A DNA stretch of 64,000 nt from JBKEAR01 sp047972425 (GCA_047972425.1 JBKEAR010000003.1:62001-126000), one strand, 5' to 3'. Shown: positions 17,818-26,928, numbered from the stretch's first letter. Notes: generated by a model not told the origin, from the letters alone. Made by a program: numbers and translations.

Positions 17818-18783
17818 ATGCAGGTTTTTACAGATTTTTCTGACTATCAAAATGATGGTCAGTCGTGGGTTGTTGCGCTTGGTAACTTTGATGGTGTTCA
17901 TAAAGGGCATCAAGCGGTGATTGAGCGTGCCAAAATTTTGGCCAAAAAATTAGGGGCAAAAACCGCTGTTGTGACTTTTGAGCCGCATCCTAAACATTAC
18001 TTTAACCCCGATTTACCACCCTTTAGGCTTACGCCGCGTAAAACCAAAAGATTCTTCATCAATAAACTGGGTGTAGATGCTATATTTGAGTTGGAATTCA
18101 ATAAAAACCTTGCACAAACAGAAGCTTATGATTTTGTTAAAGATATTTTGGTTGGTAAGTTTAATGCGGCTGCCGTTGTTACCGGATACGACTTCCATTT
18201 TGGTAAAAACCGTAAAGGTACCCCACAATTTATGGCCACTATGGCAAAAGAATTTGGGTTCGACTATATTTGTATAGATGCGATTACCGATGAAAATGGC
18301 ATATCTTGGTCGGCATCGCGCATTCGTGAGGCTTTGGCAAATGGTGATATTAATGAAGCCATAGAAATTTTGGGTCGGCCATTTATGTTTCAAGGAGAGG
18401 TTATTCATGGCCAAGCATTAGGCCGTACCATCGGCTTTCCAACGGCCAATGTTTTGCCCTTAGAATATTTACGCCCCATGAAGGGGGTTTATGCCGTTAA
18501 AGCGAAGATTATTGGTGAGGATGATATTTGGCGCGATGCCATTGCCAATATTGGTAACCGACCCACAGTAGAAGGGCAGCATCATACGCTGATAGAAGTG
18601 CATTTGCTTAATTGGGATGGTGATTTATATGGCAAAAGATTACGTACAGCCTTATTGGGTTTTGTCCGGAAAGAACAAAAATTTGATGGCATAGAAAGCC
18701 TAAAACAACAAATTGAAAAAGACGTAACAGTTACAAAAGAAATTTTGGCTCAATATCAGCCAAATAGTTTAAAAAAGAAGTAA
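17818..18783 (+). CDS. ribF: Bifunctional riboflavin kinase/FAD synthetase RibF
   Basis: Makes FMN and FAD from riboflavin. The N-terminal FAD-synthetase (nucleotidyltransferase) domain shows GNFDGVHKGHQAV (about 22-34) and the SASRIREAL motif. The C-terminal flavokinase domain shows GRTIGFPTANV, the ligand-binding GVYAVKA and an ANIGNRPTV stretch. The length of 321 is typical. It precedes ileS by 19 bp, the ribF-ileS-lspA order widely conserved in proteobacteria, so co-transcription is likely. An 84-bp gap separates it from metH. Confidence 0.96.
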   Translation: MQVFTDFSDYQNDGQSWVVALGNFDGVHKGHQAVIERAKILAKKLGAKTAVVTFEPHPKHYFNPDLPPFRLTPRKTKRFFINKLGVDAIFELEFNKNLAQTEAYDFVKDILVGKFNAAAVVTGYDFHFGKNRKGTPQFMATMAKEFGFDYICIDAITDENGISWSASRIREALANGDINEAIEILGRPFMFQGEVIHGQALGRTIGFPTANVLPLEYLRPMKGVYAVKAKIIGEDDIWRDAIANIGNRPTVEGQHHTLIEVHLLNWDGDLYGKRLRTALLGFVRKEQKFDGIESLKQQIEKDVTVTKEILAQYQPNSLKKK

Positions 18784-18802
18784 ACGAAAAGAGATAAAAA
18801 AA

Positions 18803-21607
18803 ATGGCAATGGATTATCGGGATACAGTAAAATTACCCAAAACAGAATTTGCAATGCGTGCAGGGCTACCCAAAAAAGAGCCCGAAATACTAAAAAAATG
18901 GAATGAAATTGATATTTACAACCAAATTTTAGAAGCCCGCAAAGGTAATGAGCCATTTATTTTGCATGATGGCCCGCCATATGCCAATGGCGACTTGCAC
19001 TTAGGCCATGCGCTGAATAAAATTTTAAAAGATTTTATCGTCCGTTCGCAATCGATGTTTGGTCATTATACCCCCTATGTTCCGGGTTGGGATTGCCATG
19101 GTTTACCTATTGAATGGAAGATTGAAGAGAAATATCGTAAAAAGAAAAAGAATAAAGATGAAATTCCGATTAATGTTTTTCGTAATGAATGCCGTGAATT
19201 TGCAGCCCATTGGGTTGATATACAGAGAGAGCAATTTAAGCGTTTGGGTGGTATTGGCGATTGGGATAACCCATATTTAACCATGAAATTCGAATCCGAG
19301 GCGATTATTGCCAATGAAATCGGGAAATTTTTGCTCAATGGTTCGCTCTATTTAGGGGCAAAACCCGTATTATGGTCAGTAGTCGAAAAAACAGCTTTGG
19401 CCGAGGCCGAGGTTGAATATGACGATAATCATGTATCGGACAGTATTTATGTGGGTTTTGATATCGTGCAATCGGCTGATGAAGCTCTGATTGGCACAAA
19501 AGCCGTTATTTGGACAACCACACCATGGACAATCCCCGCTAACCGCGCCGTTGCTTATGGCCCCGAGGTTAAATATGGTGTTTATGAAGTAAAAGCTATA
19601 TCCGAAGGTAGCCTTGCCCAAGTGGGCGATAAGCTTTTAATAGCCCAAGAGCTTGCGGAAAGCGTAGCCGAAAATTGTAAAATTACCGATTGGCAATTGG
19701 TATATGAACCAAAATCTTTAGATAATACAATTGCGCATCACCCTTGGTATGGCTGTGGGTATGATTATGATGTGCCATTGGTTGCGGTAAATTATGTTGA
19801 GGTCGATACCGGTACAGGCCTTGTTCATACGGCACCAAACCATGGTGAAGATGACTGGGAAACCGGGCGTAAATATAATTTACCCATGACCGAGACTGTT
19901 TTGGCTGATGGCACATATTCGGAAACATTGCCAATTGTAAAAGGTATGCATGTATTTAAAGTTGCCCCAACAGTTATTGATAATTTAAAAGAGGCGGGTG
20001 CTTTAATTGGCCACGGCAAAATCACCCACTCTTATCCTATTTCTTGGCGCTCTAAAGCCCCTTTAATCTATCGCAATACCCCCCAGTGGTTTATTGCTTT
20101 AGATGACGAAAAAAATCATATTAGAGAAACCGCCTTAACAGCATTAAAGGATGTTGAGTTCTTCCCCGAGGTTGGGCGTAACCGGATAACATCAATGGTC
20201 GCCGATCGTCCGGATTGGTGTGTGTCGCGCCAACGGGCTTGGGGTGTGCCGATTGCAATTTTTACCGATAAAAAGAATAATCAACCCTTGCGCGATGCCG
20301 AAGTTATGGCGCGTGTCGTTGATATTTTTAAAGAAGAAGGTGCCGATGCATGGTTTAACTCTCCCAAAGAGCGTTTTTTAGGCGATAAATACAATGCCGA
20401 TGATTATGAACAAGTGATGGATATTTTAGATGTTTGGTTCGATAGCGGATCAACCCATGCATTTGTATTAGAAGCACGGCCAGAGTTACGCAGCCCTGCA
20501 AATTTATATTTAGAAGGTTCCGATCAACATCGGGGTTGGTTCCAATCCTCCTTGCTCGAAAGTTGCGGCACACGTGGCCGTGCGCCTTATAAGCAATTGC
20601 TTACCCATGGTTTCTTGCTTGATGATAAAGGCTATAAAATGTCTAAATCTTTAGGCAATACCATCGAGCCCCAACAAGTAACCAATCAATATGGTGCCGA
20701 TATTTTACGCCTTTGGGTGGCGGTATCGGATTTTTCGGGCGAAATTGCCATTGGCGATAATATTTTAAAAGGGGTTTCCGATATTTATCGGCGCCTCAGA
20801 AATACAATTCGTTGGATATTGGGTAACTTAACCGAATATTCGCCAGAGGAAAATTTGGCTTATGATGAACTACCAGAGCTAGAGCAATATATTTTGCATC
20901 GGTTAAATATGCTTGATGCTGAACGTAAAAAATATGTGGGTAAAGAATATGCCTTCCATAAATTTATCAATAGTTTGCATAATTTTTGCACGCTCGATTT
21001 AAGTGCAATTTATTTTGATATCCGTAAAGATACATTATATTGCGATGCCGAAAGCTCAATTGAACGCCGTGCAGCCCGCACCGTATTAAATATTTTATTT
21101 GATACATTAACTACATGGTTAGCACCGTTTTTATGTTTTACGGCAGAAGAAGCCTGGGGCGAACGTTACCCGAATAGTGTTTCGGTTCATTTAGAGCTGT
21201 TCCGTGAGACCAATGATAAATGGCATAATGCAGAATTGGCAAAAAAATGGAAGCGTTTGTTAGAGGTTCGCCGTGTGGTAACGGGTGCTTTAGAGATTGA
21301 ACGGAAAGAAAAGCACATAGGTTCATCATTAGAAGCCGCACCAAAATTATATGTGGATGCAACAACTGCTGAATTATTACAAATGGATAATTTGGCCGAC
21401 TTCTTTATTACATCGGATATAAAAGTGATTGTAGGCGATGCAGCTGAGGGCGCATATAAAATTGATGATATTGAAAATATTGCCGTTATACCCCATGATG
21501 CAATAGAGCATAAATGCCCGCGCTGTTGGAAACATATTGAACCAGCAGGTGATGCGGAACATCCGGAGCTTTGCCCACGCTGTGTAGAAGCTGTTAAAGA
21601 ATTATAA
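18803..21607 (+). CDS. ileS: Isoleucyl-tRNA synthetase IleS
   Basis: Class I aminoacyl-tRNA synthetase charging tRNA-Ile, 934 residues. HLGH (66-69) is the HIGH signature and KMSKS sits at 612-616. The editing CP1 domain lies between (about 190-400; TTPWTIPANRAVAYG is visible). The C-terminal zinc finger is intact with CPRCW near the end and a second CPRC pair about 20 residues later, typical of the bacterial (non-mupirocin-resistant) IleS form. Start is 19 bp after ribF; its stop overlaps the lspA start by one base (TAATG). Confidence 0.97.
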   Translation: MAMDYRDTVKLPKTEFAMRAGLPKKEPEILKKWNEIDIYNQILEARKGNEPFILHDGPPYANGDLHLGHALNKILKDFIVRSQSMFGHYTPYVPGWDCHGLPIEWKIEEKYRKKKKNKDEIPINVFRNECREFAAHWVDIQREQFKRLGGIGDWDNPYLTMKFESEAIIANEIGKFLLNGSLYLGAKPVLWSVVEKTALAEAEVEYDDNHVSDSIYVGFDIVQSADEALIGTKAVIWTTTPWTIPANRAVAYGPEVKYGVYEVKAISEGSLAQVGDKLLIAQELAESVAENCKITDWQLVYEPKSLDNTIAHHPWYGCGYDYDVPLVAVNYVEVDTGTGLVHTAPNHGEDDWETGRKYNLPMTETVLADGTYSETLPIVKGMHVFKVAPTVIDNLKEAGALIGHGKITHSYPISWRSKAPLIYRNTPQWFIALDDEKNHIRETALTALKDVEFFPEVGRNRITSMVADRPDWCVSRQRAWGVPIAIFTDKKNNQPLRDAEVMARVVDIFKEEGADAWFNSPKERFLGDKYNADDYEQVMDILDVWFDSGSTHAFVLEARPELRSPANLYLEGSDQHRGWFQSSLLESCGTRGRAPYKQLLTHGFLLDDKGYKMSKSLGNTIEPQQVTNQYGADILRLWVAVSDFSGEIAIGDNILKGVSDIYRRLRNTIRWILGNLTEYSPEENLAYDELPELEQYILHRLNMLDAERKKYVGKEYAFHKFINSLHNFCTLDLSAIYFDIRKDTLYCDAESSIERRAARTVLNILFDTLTTWLAPFLCFTAEEAWGERYPNSVSVHLELFRETNDKWHNAELAKKWKRLLEVRRVVTGALEIERKEKHIGSSLEAAPKLYVDATTAELLQMDNLADFFITSDIKVIVGDAAEGAYKIDDIENIAVIPHDAIEHKCPRCWKHIEPAGDAEHPELCPRCVEAVKEL

Positions 21608-22092
21608 TGAAGTTTCACCGGTTTCATCTGTGGGGATTATCTGCTGCCTTGTTTGCTTTTATTGGCGACCAATGGTCAAAAGCTGCTATTTTAAAAGCGA
21701 ACGAGGCCGGGCTGTTGCCTATAAATATTACATCTTTTTTTGATATTGTCATGGCATGGAACCCCGGTATATCTTTTAGTTTTCTATCAAATTCCGGTCA
21801 AATTGGTCGTTATGCTTTAATATTATTATCTATCATTCTTTCGTTTATTTTCTTTGCTTGGATGATAAAAAGTATGAATTTTCTATTTATTTTGGCTATG
21901 GGCTTTATTATCGGCGGGGCGTTAGGTAACGCAATTGATAGGCTTATACACGGACAAGTCGTGGATTTTTTATATTTTCACTACCAAAAATATAGCTTTC
22001 CGGTATTTAATCTTGCCGATTGTGCTATAACATTAGGTGGATTTTTATATATTTATGTGCTAATATTCGCTAAAGATAATAATTTATCGTAA
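21607..22092 (+). CDS. lspA: Lipoprotein signal peptidase LspA
   Basis: Inner-membrane aspartyl peptidase (signal peptidase II) that removes signal peptides from prolipoproteins after diacylglyceryl transfer. It has four hydrophobic segments in 161 residues, GNAIDR (107-112), and the two catalytic aspartates in the known motifs VVDF (D120) and FNLAD (D138). It overlaps ileS by one base and is followed 19 bp later by a gene for a small lipoprotein, itself a likely substrate. Confidence 0.96.
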   Translation: MKFHRFHLWGLSAALFAFIGDQWSKAAILKANEAGLLPINITSFFDIVMAWNPGISFSFLSNSGQIGRYALILLSIILSFIFFAWMIKSMNFLFILAMGFIIGGALGNAIDRLIHGQVVDFLYFHYQKYSFPVFNLADCAITLGGFLYIYVLIFAKDNNLS

Positions 22093-22111
22093 TTTTAAAG
22101 GCTTAAGATAC

Positions 22112-22345
22112 ATGAAGATAACAAACATATTTATGTTTATTTTTGCTGCAATTTTATTGACGGCTTGTAGTAACCAGCGGGGCGGCTTGTTGAGTGTGCG
22201 CTCAATTCCTAACGAGTTCGAGGCTTATAAACATGCGCCGTTAGAAGTTCCAGAGGCTTCAGCCACATTACCTAAGCCGCAAGTAGGGGCAAAACCATTA
22301 TTAGAGGTTACACCTGAAGAACAAGCACAAAACGCATTACGCTAA
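22112..22345 (+). CDS. Small outer-membrane lipoprotein, DUF3035/BamF-like
   Basis: 77-residue lipoprotein with lipobox LLTAC, Cys19 being the lipid site. The mature part has the motif PNEFEAYKHAPLEVPE, which resembles the PDEF-x-V-x-x-APL-x-x-PP motif of DUF3035 proteins. In Caulobacter the DUF3035 protein BamF is a subunit of the beta-barrel assembly complex and mimics the N-terminus of BamC. Location directly after lspA is the usual alphaproteobacterial place. Here the product stops soon after the motif, so it is unusually short. BAM membership is inferred. Confidence 0.72.
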   Translation: MKITNIFMFIFAAILLTACSNQRGGLLSVRSIPNEFEAYKHAPLEVPEASATLPKPQVGAKPLLEVTPEEQAQNALR

Positions 22346-22364
22346 AGTCTAAATATTTATGATT

Positions 22365-22394
22365 AAAAAGAGCATCATTTTGGTGCTCTTTTTA
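22365..22394 (+). terminator. Terminator of the ribF-ileS-lspA-bamF-like operon
   Basis: AAAAAGAGCATC (22365-22376) pairs with the GGTGCTCTTTTT side (22382-22393, with G-T pairing), short A/T loop and a T-run at the 3' end. It lies 20 bp after the lipoprotein stop. Confidence 0.85.
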
Positions 22395-22517
22395 TTTTGG
22401 CTATAATTCATAAAATTATTTATAAAGAATATGTAATAAAATGATATTATTTGTATTATAATTTGCTTATATTGTATTATTTTTTTTGAAAATGCTATAA
22501 AAAAAGTCAATTAAATT

Positions 22518-22582
22518 ATTTGATATTTTTTTGCAAGTTTTTTAATCAAATGCTTGACGGAGCCTCAAAAAACCAGTAGTTT
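22518..22582 (+). promoter_or_regulatory. Promoter and possible operator of the alanine symporter gene
   Basis: TTGACG (22554-22559) and TAGTTT (22577-22582) are 17 bp apart, about 30 bp before the start codon. Just upstream, ATTTGAT (22518-22524) and ATCAAAT (22545-22551) form a 7-bp inverted repeat, spaced by 20 bp across an A/T-run. It could be a two-half-site operator. The rest of this 268-bp gap is plain AT-rich sequence. Confidence 0.42.
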
Positions 22583-22613
22583 CATAGAGTTTTAGTAAAA
22601 AAGGCAGAAAAAT

Positions 22614-23990
22614 ATGGAAAAAATCACAAATTTTGTTGGATTCATAAACGGTATCGTTTGGGGGTGGCCAACACTAATTCTTTTACTTGGTACAGGTTTA
22701 TTTTTAAGTATCGGTTTAGGTTTTATGCCTATCCGTAAGGTCGGCTATGGGTTTAGCCTTTTATTTAAAGGCAATAAATCCGAAGGAGATGGGGATATTA
22801 CCCCATTTAACGCTTTAATGACATCGCTTTCGGCAACGGTGGGTACGGGTAACATTGTGGGTGTGGCTGGTGCCATTGCCATTGGTGGCCCCGGTGCATT
22901 ATTTTGGATGTGGATGACCGCATTATTGGGTATGGCAACAAAATATTCCGAGGCTGTTTTGGCCGTAAAATATCGCGAGGTTGATGATTTGGGGCATTAT
23001 GTTGGTGGCCCGATGTATTATATCAAAAATGGTTTTGCCGAAATCGGTTGGGCTAAACCCTTAATTTTTTTAGGGTGGGCCTTTGCTATTTTTGGTGCCT
23101 TTGCCGGATTTGGCATTGGTAACGGAACCCAAATTAACTCGATTGCCGCAAACTTAGATGCCACTTTTGGTGTAAACCGCCATGTTACAGGTATCATTGT
23201 TATGATCCTTGTGGGTGTTGTGATTTTGGGTGGTATTAAATGGATTGCCGAAGTTGCGGGTAAAGTTGTGCCATTTATGGCAATTTTCTATATTTTAGCC
23301 GCTCTGGTTGTTTTGGCGCTTAATATTACGGCTATTCCGGCTGCACTTGCGACTATTGTTACCGAGGCCTTTACAGGCACAGCTGCAACCGGTGGTTTTG
23401 CTGGCTCGGTATTTATATTAGCCATGCGTATGGGGGTTGCCCGTGGCGTATTCTCTAACGAGGCCGGCTTGGGTTCGGCACCGATTGCCCATGCATCGGC
23501 ACAAACGAACGACCCCGTACGCCAAGGTAACATTGCCATGCTTGGTACATTTATTGATACATTAATCATTTGTACATTAACAGGCCTTGTAATTGTAACA
23601 TCGGGTGTATGGTCGGCCATTGACCCCGAAACAGGAAAACAATTAAGTAAAGCTGCTATTTCGGCTACGGCTTTTGCACAAACGTTACCTTCTGTTGGTG
23701 GTGAGATTGTTGCGCTTGGTTTGGCATTATTTGCATTTACAACCATTTTAGGTTGGTCTTATTATGCCGAGCGCTGTGTAGAATTTCTTTTTGGCGATAA
23801 TCTGGTCATTCTTTACGGTTTCCGTATCATTTGGTGTGTATTCATTTATTTTGGTGCGGTATCATCGTTTGATTTTGTATGGTTATTAGCCGATACATTA
23901 AACGGCTTAATGGCGATACCAAACTTAATTGCTCTACTTATTCTGAGCCCAATTGTGTTTAGCTTAACCAAAAAATATTTCGCTAAATAA
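22614..23990 (+). CDS. Sodium:alanine symporter (AGCS family)
   Basis: 458-residue inner-membrane transporter of the AGCS family (AlsT/DagA type), taking up alanine or glycine with Na+. Family motifs are clear: PFNALMTSLSATVGTGNIVGVAGA near residue 70, GGPGALFWMWMTALLGMATKYSEAVLAVKYRE-type segment near 95-125, and FSNEAGLGSAPIAHA with its following cytosolic loop near 280. About ten hydrophobic segments are present. It is a single gene with its own promoter, ending at a strong bidirectional terminator. The preferred amino acid cannot be told from sequence. Confidence 0.93.
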   Translation: MEKITNFVGFINGIVWGWPTLILLLGTGLFLSIGLGFMPIRKVGYGFSLLFKGNKSEGDGDITPFNALMTSLSATVGTGNIVGVAGAIAIGGPGALFWMWMTALLGMATKYSEAVLAVKYREVDDLGHYVGGPMYYIKNGFAEIGWAKPLIFLGWAFAIFGAFAGFGIGNGTQINSIAANLDATFGVNRHVTGIIVMILVGVVILGGIKWIAEVAGKVVPFMAIFYILAALVVLALNITAIPAALATIVTEAFTGTAATGGFAGSVFILAMRMGVARGVFSNEAGLGSAPIAHASAQTNDPVRQGNIAMLGTFIDTLIICTLTGLVIVTSGVWSAIDPETGKQLSKAAISATAFAQTLPSVGGEIVALGLALFAFTTILGWSYYAERCVEFLFGDNLVILYGFRIIWCVFIYFGAVSSFDFVWLLADTLNGLMAIPNLIALLILSPIVFSLTKKYFAK

Positions 23991-24013
23991 AAGAATAGCT
24001 GAGATATTGGATT

Positions 24014-24045
24014 AAAAAAAGCCTCTTATTTAAGAGGCTTTTTAT
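24014..24045. terminator. Bidirectional terminator between symporter and RNA helicase genes
   Basis: AAAAAGCCTCTTA pairs with TAAGAGGCTTTTT over 12-13 bp with a very short loop, with A-run and T-run on either side. It serves both the plus-strand symporter and the minus-strand helicase, whose stop lies at 24046. Confidence 0.9.
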
Positions 24046-25371
24046 TTATTTTTTTATCGAGATTTTTTTCGATTGATTTTTGCGTGCCTTAATGCCCGCT
24101 TTACCTTTGGGCTTTGCCCAGCCTTTGGGGCGCAAGGCGTTTTCTACCGCATTTTGAATTTTTTGTTTTTTAAATTTATTTTCTTTATCTTGATTTTCGC
24201 GCTTTTTCTTTTGTTGTAAAAGCTGTTTTACACTTTTGCTTTCTAAACCTTCTATTTGCACCCGTTTGATTTTACGGTTAATCAGCTGCTCAATCGCTTC
24301 TAACTTATGCGTATCGCCACGCCCGGCTAAGGATATAGCATAACCTTTATCGCCTGCACGCCCTGTGCGCCCAATGCGATGAATATAATCATCGGGTGTT
24401 AAGGGAATATCAAAGTTAATCACATGGCTCACTTGGCGGATATCTAAGCCGCGTGCCGCAACATCGGTTGCAATGAGGGCAAGGGCTTTGTTATCGCTTA
24501 GGCGCTCAACGGCTTTAAAACGGGCTGATTGCCCCATTTTGCCATGAATAGCCGAAATATCGTAACCGGCATCAATTAAAAAATATTCCAGCTCCGTTAC
24601 CGCTTGGCGGGTAGCAGTAAAAATAATCGCTTGTTTAAGCTCTTTTTGATTGAGCAGATGGACGAGTATTTCTTTTTTATGGGCATAATCATCGCAAATG
24701 ATGAGTTGCTCGGTAATATCCCCATGGGCGAGGGCATAATCGGTTAATGTAATATTGACAGGCCGATTAAGCAAATTACCCGCAAGCTTACGAATGGCAT
24801 CGTTAAAAGTGGCCGAAAACATAAGTGTTTGCTTGCGTGCCGATGCTGAACTGCTAATGCGCTCAATATCTTCGGCAAAGCCCATATCTAAAAGCCGATC
24901 CGCCTCATCGAGCACCAAATGGGTAATCGAGGCCGCATTAAATGCGCCACTTTCCATATGATCCATCAAACGCCCCGGTGTGGCAATAATGAACTGGGGT
25001 TTTTTGGCCAAGGATTTCTCTTGCACATGCATGGAGTTACCACCAACCACAAGTGCAGTTTTAATATTACGCTCTGATAAATTAGCGGCCAATTGGCGTA
25101 TTACCTGATTAAGCTGATCCGCAAGTTCGCGTGTGGGTGCTAAAATAAGGCTGCGCATATTGCCATCTAAACTTTGCTGAAGCAAGGGTAAAATGAAAGC
25201 TAAGCTTTTGCCAGAGCCCGTTTGGGCAAGCCCCACCAAATCGCGCCCATCTAAAATAGAGGGGATAGCCGAATATTGAATTTCGGTCGGCTGGCTAATA
25301 TTTTGTGCATCAAGTGCAGATAATAAAGGCGGCACAATATTAAGTGCCGCAAAATTATTTTGGGTTGTCAT
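24046..25371 (-). CDS. DEAD-box RNA helicase (RhlE-like)
   Basis: ATP-dependent RNA helicase of 441 residues. Motifs seen: Q-motif TEIQYSAIPSIL (29-40), AQTGSGKS (49-56), PTRELA (79-84), DEAD (155-158), SAT (186-188), ARGLD and HRIGRTGRAG. The C-terminal tail (about 375-441) is very lysine-rich and likely binds RNA nonspecifically, as in RhlE/CsdA-type proteins. It is the last gene of the bolA-grxD-helicase group on the minus strand, 9 bp after grxD. Which RNA it remodels (ribosome assembly or mRNA decay) is not decided by sequence. Confidence 0.92.
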   Translation of the reverse strand: MTTQNNFAALNIVPPLLSALDAQNISQPTEIQYSAIPSILDGRDLVGLAQTGSGKSLAFILPLLQQSLDGNMRSLILAPTRELADQLNQVIRQLAANLSERNIKTALVVGGNSMHVQEKSLAKKPQFIIATPGRLMDHMESGAFNAASITHLVLDEADRLLDMGFAEDIERISSSASARKQTLMFSATFNDAIRKLAGNLLNRPVNITLTDYALAHGDITEQLIICDDYAHKKEILVHLLNQKELKQAIIFTATRQAVTELEYFLIDAGYDISAIHGKMGQSARFKAVERLSDNKALALIATDVAARGLDIRQVSHVINFDIPLTPDDYIHRIGRTGRAGDKGYAISLAGRGDTHKLEAIEQLINRKIKRVQIEGLESKSVKQLLQQKKKRENQDKENKFKKQKIQNAVENALRPKGWAKPKGKAGIKARKNQSKKISIKK

Positions 25372-25380
25372 TCAATAACC

Positions 25381-25722
25381 TTAAACAAGCTCTTTAGGGT
25401 TATTTGCAATGCCTTTATTATTAATGAGCTCTAAAAGTTCGCCATTTTCGAACATTTCGCGCATAATATCGGCACCCCCAATAAATTCGCCTTTAATGTA
25501 AAGCTGCGGGATAGTTGGCCAATCGGAATATTCTTTAATACCTTGGCGAACTTCTTCGGAAGCTAAAACATTAATCGCTTCAAATTCCACGCCAAGCAGG
25601 TCTAATACTTGGTTGGCTAAGGCCGAGTAACCACATGCAGGCATGCCTTTATCGCCTTTCATAAATAATACAATATCAGTTGACTCTACGGCATTTTTAA
25701 TTTGAGTTTGAATGTCAGACAT
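25381..25722 (-). CDS. grxD: Monothiol glutaredoxin, Grx4 family
   Basis: CGYS-type monothiol glutaredoxin of 113 residues (C30 in MPACGYS, the usual being CGFS). K22-G23 of FMKGD, WPTIPQLYIKGEFIGGADIM and the glutathione-binding loop are conserved. Such proteins bind a [2Fe-2S] cluster with glutathione, alone or with BolA, and deliver or sense Fe-S clusters in the cytosol. The bolA gene directly upstream supports a BolA-Grx4 complex. Phe-to-Tyr in the active site is a mild variant and not expected to abolish cluster binding. Confidence 0.95.
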   Translation of the reverse strand: MSDIQTQIKNAVESTDIVLFMKGDKGMPACGYSALANQVLDLLGVEFEAINVLASEEVRQGIKEYSDWPTIPQLYIKGEFIGGADIMREMFENGELLELINNKGIANNPKELV

Positions 25723-25745
25723 ATAATTTGATCCTTTTAATCTTC

Positions 25746-25982
25746 TTAATCTTCTGGGATTGATGTTTGTAATGCAAGGGCATGTAAATCGCTATCCATT
25801 GCACCTTTAAGAGCAGCAAATACCATTTGGTGCTGTTGCACGCGGTTTTTACCGATAAAGGCTTTGGATTCAACCCAAGCCGCATAATGGCTACCATTAC
25901 CATGAACATCTTCTATACGCACATTGGCATCGGGGATAGCGGCTAAAATGCGATTTTTAATTTCTGCAAGTGCTAAAGCCAT
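25746..25982 (-). CDS. BolA family protein
   Basis: 78-residue BolA-type protein with the class II KH-like fold. The DANVRIEDVHGNGSHYAAWVES region carries the conserved His of the BolA His/Cys loop, and the C-terminal HQMVFAALKGAMDSDLHALAL helix with its invariant His is typical. BolA proteins pair with Grx4-type glutaredoxins on Fe-S clusters. The grxD gene follows after 23 bp. The gene is first in the group bolA-grxD-helicase. Subtype (BolA or IbaG-like) is not resolved; the short length resembles IbaG/BolA2. Confidence 0.92.
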   Translation of the reverse strand: MALALAEIKNRILAAIPDANVRIEDVHGNGSHYAAWVESKAFIGKNRVQQHQMVFAALKGAMDSDLHALALQTSIPED

Positions 25983-26064
25983 ATTGTTAATCTCCTAAAA
26001 TTACAATTCATACTTTTAAATGTGTATAGAAGTCGCATAAATGTCAAGAAAGAACATCGACAAA

Positions 26065-26928
26065 TTACATTCCGACGGCAGTTTCCCAACGGATTTTTTT
26101 TTGTTGATGATAGCGCCGATACCATGTAATGGTACTAATAAGAGCAATGATAAAGATAATGGCATACATAATCACAAAGGGCCAAGCGCCTTTTTCGGCA
26201 TAGATACCAATGGATAAAAAGCTTACGGTTGTCCACATTGGCCATGCTTCCCAATATTTACCAATAAGCAATAGCTGGGCAAAACATACCAAACTTGTGG
26301 TTAAAGCATCCCAATAGGGTAGTGACGGATTAAAGCCAACCAAGCCCCAGCTGTTAAACATAGCCGGAATCAGTGCCGAAAGTATCCAACCCAAAGAAAT
26401 TGTCATAATAAATACAAGCGGAGTTAAAATAATCACTTGCCAGCTTTCTAAACCATGGACATTCAGTTTTATTTCGTCATCTTCGCTCTCAGGCGAAAGG
26501 GTTAAATCGGATAAATGGGATTTACGCACCATTTCTTGAAAGGAATATCCAATACCCAAATGCCGCCTTGCATGCTCTTTACGGTGGTTAATCCAATAAC
26601 TCCAGCCCCAAATAGCCGATGTAAAAAACCAAATAAACATTACCGCCCAAACGGCGGCATCGCCAATAAGGCCATAATAATTATATAAAATAAAGGGCAT
26701 AATAGCCGCACCGAGGGCTGTAAATAACCAACCCCAAATATTATGGCGTGCTTGTAATAATGCCCCTAAAATACAACTAAATACCGCTAAAGTTTCAAGT
26801 GGGTTGCCCCATAAATTAACCTGTGCGTTAATATCGTGAATATCCTGATGCAATAGGATATTAATTTTATTATACATTTCTGTAAGCGGTGGGTAAAATT
26901 TCTCTGCCCACCAATGTGCTTGAAACAT
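26065..26928 (-). CDS. PnuC-like nicotinamide/vitamin transporter
   Basis: 287-residue membrane protein with the PnuC fold. The signature N-terminal segment (NIWGWLFTALGA, then AAVWAVMFIWFFTSAIWGWSYWINH) and the C-terminal half (WDALTTSLVCFAQLLLIGKYWEAWPMW, then SIGIYAEKGAWPFVIMYA) match PnuC order. It is longer than common PnuC (about 200-240 residues): 38 residues precede the first membrane segment, and an acidic loop (about 113-158) is inserted in the middle. PnuC proteins move nicotinamide riboside by facilitated diffusion; relatives take thiamine or riboflavin. No vitamin gene or riboswitch lies beside it, so the substrate stays open. Confidence 0.8.
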   Translation of the reverse strand: MFQAHWWAEKFYPPLTEMYNKINILLHQDIHDINAQVNLWGNPLETLAVFSCILGALLQARHNIWGWLFTALGAAIMPFILYNYYGLIGDAAVWAVMFIWFFTSAIWGWSYWINHRKEHARRHLGIGYSFQEMVRKSHLSDLTLSPESEDDEIKLNVHGLESWQVIILTPLVFIMTISLGWILSALIPAMFNSWGLVGFNPSLPYWDALTTSLVCFAQLLLIGKYWEAWPMWTTVSFLSIGIYAEKGAWPFVIMYAIIFIIALISTITWYRRYHQQKKIRWETAVGM

